Made by a program: the position numbers and the translations under genes. From the NCBI GenBank assembly GCA_022385805.1, contig MU277714.1, positions 191,663-255,662 on the forward strand: 64,000 bases of DNA, read 5' to 3'. The notes below the pieces were generated by a model. It was not told where the DNA came from. It did no database searches and worked only from the letters and a program-made list of their open reading frames with translations. Origin of the DNA: Pilatotrama ljubarskyi (taxonomy: Eukaryota; Basidiomycota; Agaricomycetes; Polyporales; Polyporaceae). Shown here in pieces: positions 61,599-64,000 of this stretch. The stretch's first letter is position 1. The number at the start of each line of letters is the position of its first letter.

Positions 61599-62695
61599 AC
61601 GCGAGCTAGTCACAGACAATCAGCTGTTGCCATCCACTCTAGACTATTGCAAGGGTTAGAATAGATGCCATATTGCGTAGCTCGAACAACTGCTAGAGCC
61701 CGATGCGGTCACGGGTACTTCAAGCCCAGACTTGACGTGCCGCTCTACGCTCTGCAATGGCTCAGATTCCCTCGTAATAGATGCGTCCACGTCGTCCACT
61801 CTGAGTCTCAACTACAAGACTCACTGCGTAAAGCCAGGAATAGTTACTCTGTACGATCCCCTGTGATTCGCGAGATATCTGGAAGGTAGTACACTTTTGG
61901 CTACCCCGAGTAGCACCGCGAGATGATTCAGAGAATGCGGCACGCATTTCGCGTGTCGTTCGGGGCTCGCGAGTCCAAGTCGCACACTGGAGCAATCACG
62001 AGCTACGTTGGGCAGTGTGCGGAGTGATTGCACTCGACGTGAGGTTGATAACGTCACCGACGTTGTGCGACGTTGCCTCGAACATTCTGGCGATCTTGTG
62101 CGGAGTGAAGTCGTGATGCATTACTACGAGGTGTTCTGCCTGGAATCGCACAGAGGATCGTGGACTCTGCGCTACTTTTTTCCGCCCGATATGGTTCGCG
62201 CGCCATGGGCGCCTGTTGCCGCCCCGCTATCGTACACCGCGTCGGGATGCGCCGCTGCGCTGAACAGACCGCCTACTCACTGGGATCTCTCGCCTGTCAT
62301 TTCATGACCTGTTGACTAGTACACATGTTGTGAAACAAGAGAATACATCCTTGTGAACGTTTCACATGACTGAGCGAGCTATCCAAGTTCCCTGAACCCG
62401 AGCCCACGGCGGAGACGCCAACTCGGATACTAGCGCCTCTACTACAACCCGAATCAGTTTGTTGTTGCGGACAGCGCGACGGCACCACACTCAAGTGTTT
62501 CAGGTGCGCACGCATCTCCGACCACTACCAACCTGGTGAGCACCAATGTCGTCAGCGAGGGCCCAGACGCAACAAGAAGGGTCGCAGGAAAGGGTATAAG
62601 AACCCCGTGCTGCAAGCAGCTAGGTTCTGTCGACACCCCTCTGCACCTGCCTGAACTTCGCACCGATACAAGCTCATCCATCCTTCGACTCCTCC
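61599..62695. other. Intergenic with repeat copy A and a Cys-rich frame
   Basis: Contains one arm of a dispersed inverted repeat (61819-61880) and an ATG-less Cys/His-rich frame (about 62355-62654, described in findings). A TATA-like GGGTATAAGAA lies near 62594, about 100 bp before the next ATG. Confidence 0.4.
61819..61880 (-). repeat. Dispersed inverted repeat, arm A
   Basis: Read on the minus strand it begins AGATATCTCGCG and ends CTGGCTTTACGCAGTGA. Both blocks recur in the same order on the plus strand at 63571-63623, with a 9-bp length difference between them. Confidence 0.55.
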
Positions 62696-63067
62696 ATGTC
62701 TCAGAGACGTACCAATTTGCTCGACGAGATTCCGGCTTTTCCGCTACCGGTGGCCAGGACTAGTGCACCTGGGGTAGTGGTTGCGCCGCCAGCTGCGACG
62801 TCGACACCGGATTCGAATGTTGGGTCGTCAGCAAAAAAGTCGTCCGTCTCGCCCTACGAAACTGTCAGTACTACAGAACCATGTGGGCCAAGAGGATTCA
62901 CGTACTGGGACGACCTCGATGAAGAACTTGAGAGTGATCTTGTTACGAGCATCCGCCGCCCGCAGATTGTCGTCCCAGTCTGCGCCACGCCCTTCTTGCA
63001 GTGCACGAATGAGGTGCTCGGCTGGGGTCTTGGGCTCCCGGGAAACCAGGATCAGGCGACGGACTAG
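62696..63067 (+). CDS. Hypothetical 123-residue protein
   Basis: ATG at 62696 in MSQRRTNLLDEIPAFPLPVA, then a Pro/Ser/Ala-rich middle, then FTYWDDLDEELESDLVTSI and a Cys-containing end (VVPVCATPFLQCTNEVLGWG), stop at 63065-63067. A TATA-like element lies about 100 bp upstream. No family is recognised. It could be an orphan, a fragment or chance. Confidence 0.35.
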   Translation: MSQRRTNLLDEIPAFPLPVARTSAPGVVVAPPAATSTPDSNVGSSAKKSSVSPYETVSTTEPCGPRGFTYWDDLDEELESDLVTSIRRPQIVVPVCATPFLQCTNEVLGWGLGLPGNQDQATD

Positions 63068-63294
63068 GTCACGAGGCCGGAGAGGGATAATGTTGGGGGT
63101 GCGCCATAGCGTGCGAGACTGTACACGACGGCCCAAAGAGGTCGAAGTCGAATCGCGAGGCATGTCAGGCAGAGGGAAGAGGCTTCAATGTGAGAGACTT
63201 GTCTTGCATTCTGTGCCAGAGAGAGCCCATCCTAAGTACCAGCCCAAGATGTAAGACTGTGGAGACGACTACGGGACGACGTCGGATAGACAAA

Positions 63295-63331
63295 GTCGTT
63301 CAGTGAGCGATGGTGGTCGCTCAGTGAGCGA
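63295..63331. repeat. Two tandem copies of a GTCGyTCAGTGAGCGA palindrome
   Basis: GTCGTTCAGTGAGCGA (63295-63310) and GTCGCTCAGTGAGCGA (63316-63331), spaced by 21 bp. The second contains the perfect 15-base palindrome TCGCTCAGTGAGCGA with a single central base. Confidence 0.6.
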
Positions 63332-63570
63332 CACGCGTCTATGACGCGTCGGCTGCAAGTCGTCCACCAGGCGCTGTACTGAGCCGCTCAGCCGCTGCGC
63401 GACGCTGACTACTCCGGAACGTTTGCGTGCTACCACTGCACTTTCTCGGATATCACAGCCCTTACTACCTGGAATCGCTCAGGATCAGAGCGACTCTCAC
63501 CGAGTCCGAGAATCTTTCAGTGCGACGTCTGTGCTACGTGCGCTACTCCCTGTGCGACTTGTGCTATCTG

Positions 63571-63623
63571 AGATATCTCGCGGTCCGCTCACCCCTGACT
63601 ACTTCTGGCTTTACGCAGTGACT
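63571..63623 (+). repeat. Dispersed inverted repeat, arm B
   Basis: AGATATCTCGCG at its start and CTGGCTTTACGCAGTGACT at its end match arm A (61819-61880, minus strand). Frame-specific peptides also agree (ISR...WLYAV in both). Confidence 0.55.
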
Positions 63624-63919
63624 GTCCCTAACGTATCAGCGGGACTACCGAGGAGCACGGTGGGCAAAGGGCTCTTTCCGGCCGGCTCTCTTAAGCTCAA
63701 CTGTCACGTAACATGTCACTCCTTGCTCCCGACGACGACGCGCTGATGTGCCAAAATCTACCCTAAAGCCGTGGGGTTGAGGCCGAGAGCCTTTGTAGGT
63801 CGAGGCCTCCGACGAGCTGAGCTGAGGTAGATGGCGGGGTCAGGAGATATAGCGGTTCGGCCGGGGTGCCCTTGAGGCGAACGTCGCGATGCAGCAGTGG
63901 ATCTGAGCGAACAGAGTCC

Positions 63920-64000
63920 TTCGCAGGTGTTCGCAAGCTCTTCGCGGATGTTCGCAACCGTTCGCGGGTCTTCGCAGGTACTCGGCACGCTCTTCGCAGT
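63920..64000. repeat. 10-bp tandem repeat TTCGCrrsyn
   Basis: TTCGC recurs at 63920, 63930, 63941, 63951, 63961 and 63971, then at 63993 after an interruption: a minisatellite with a 10-bp period. It reaches the end of the window and may continue. Confidence 0.7.

Larger units (their letters stand above)
63068..64000. other. Gene-poor end of window with short repeats
   Basis: No gene is supported. The stretch holds a duplicated palindrome (63295-63331), arm B of the dispersed repeat (63571-63623) and a 10-bp tandem repeat at the right edge (63920-64000). Confidence 0.45.

Overview
This is a gene-dense stretch of nuclear DNA from a filamentous fungus, almost certainly a basidiomycete of the Agaricomycetes (possibly Polyporales; that rank is a guess). 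The evidence is many 50-60 nt GT-AG introns inside genes, short intergenic spaces with pyrimidine-rich promoters, a group X hybrid histidine kinase, a CYP61 sterol desaturase, fungal GH16 glucanases and low-complexity Ser/Pro-rich proteins. No prokaryotic operons, CRISPR arrays or rRNA genes were seen, and no tRNA gene convinced me.

Layout. 1-8.7 kb (-): most of a very large group X hybrid histidine kinase, cut at its C-terminal end by the window edge. 9.3-11.4 kb (-): the mRNA-export and splicing DECD helicase SUB2/UAP56. 12.0-13.6 kb (+): a mitochondrial dicarboxylate carrier. 14.1-16.2 kb (+): the 18S-rRNA-processing helicase ROK1/DDX52. 17.2-18.6 kb (+): an HMG-box regulator. 19.0-21.1 kb (-): the CCA-adding tRNA nucleotidyltransferase. 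21.5-22.3 kb (-): an acyl-protein thioesterase, divergent from the palmitoylation-type vacuolar protein VAC8 (22.9-25.3 kb, +). 26.9-28.7 kb (+) and 33.9-35.6 kb (-): two paralogous GH16 beta-glucanases facing each other around a GCNA/SprT-type protease (30.0-32.5 kb) and ribosomal protein S29 (33.1-33.5 kb). 37.0-38.7 kb (+): an Fpg/Nei DNA glycosylase. 39.0-40.4 kb (-): the cyclin-dependent kinase PHO85, divergent from UTP5/WDR43 (40.8-43.3 kb, +). 44.1-46.7 kb: a large disordered protein of unknown function. 47.4-49.7 kb (+): ERG5/CYP61. 50.6-53.2 kb (+): a 77-aa orphan, a C2H2 protein and a mitochondrial LEA-like protein. 56.0-58.0 kb (+): a single-pass membrane protein. 58.9-59.8 kb (+): an APH-fold kinase. 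From 59.8 kb to the end the sequence is gene-poor, with fragments, palindromes and a 10-bp tandem repeat.

Most genes are housekeeping: ribosome biogenesis (ROK1, UTP5, RPS29), RNA export, tRNA maturation, DNA-damage handling (Fpg, GCNA-like), phosphate and cell-cycle signalling, sterol synthesis and wall remodelling. They are not an operon or an obvious biosynthetic cluster. I did not find a convincing previously undescribed multi-gene system. The most solid unusual structures are two short inverted-repeat (MITE-like) elements, one with a perfect 8-bp target-site duplication, each near one of the two GH16 paralogues; a CACGTG E-box recurring about 130-250 bp upstream of four genes; and the GCNA-like protein with several SUMO-interaction-like motifs.

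Limits: all splice sites were read by eye from GT/GC-AG signals plus frame and family conservation. Outer boundaries are mostly firm, but internal exon counts in the long genes are approximate, and no database search was possible.
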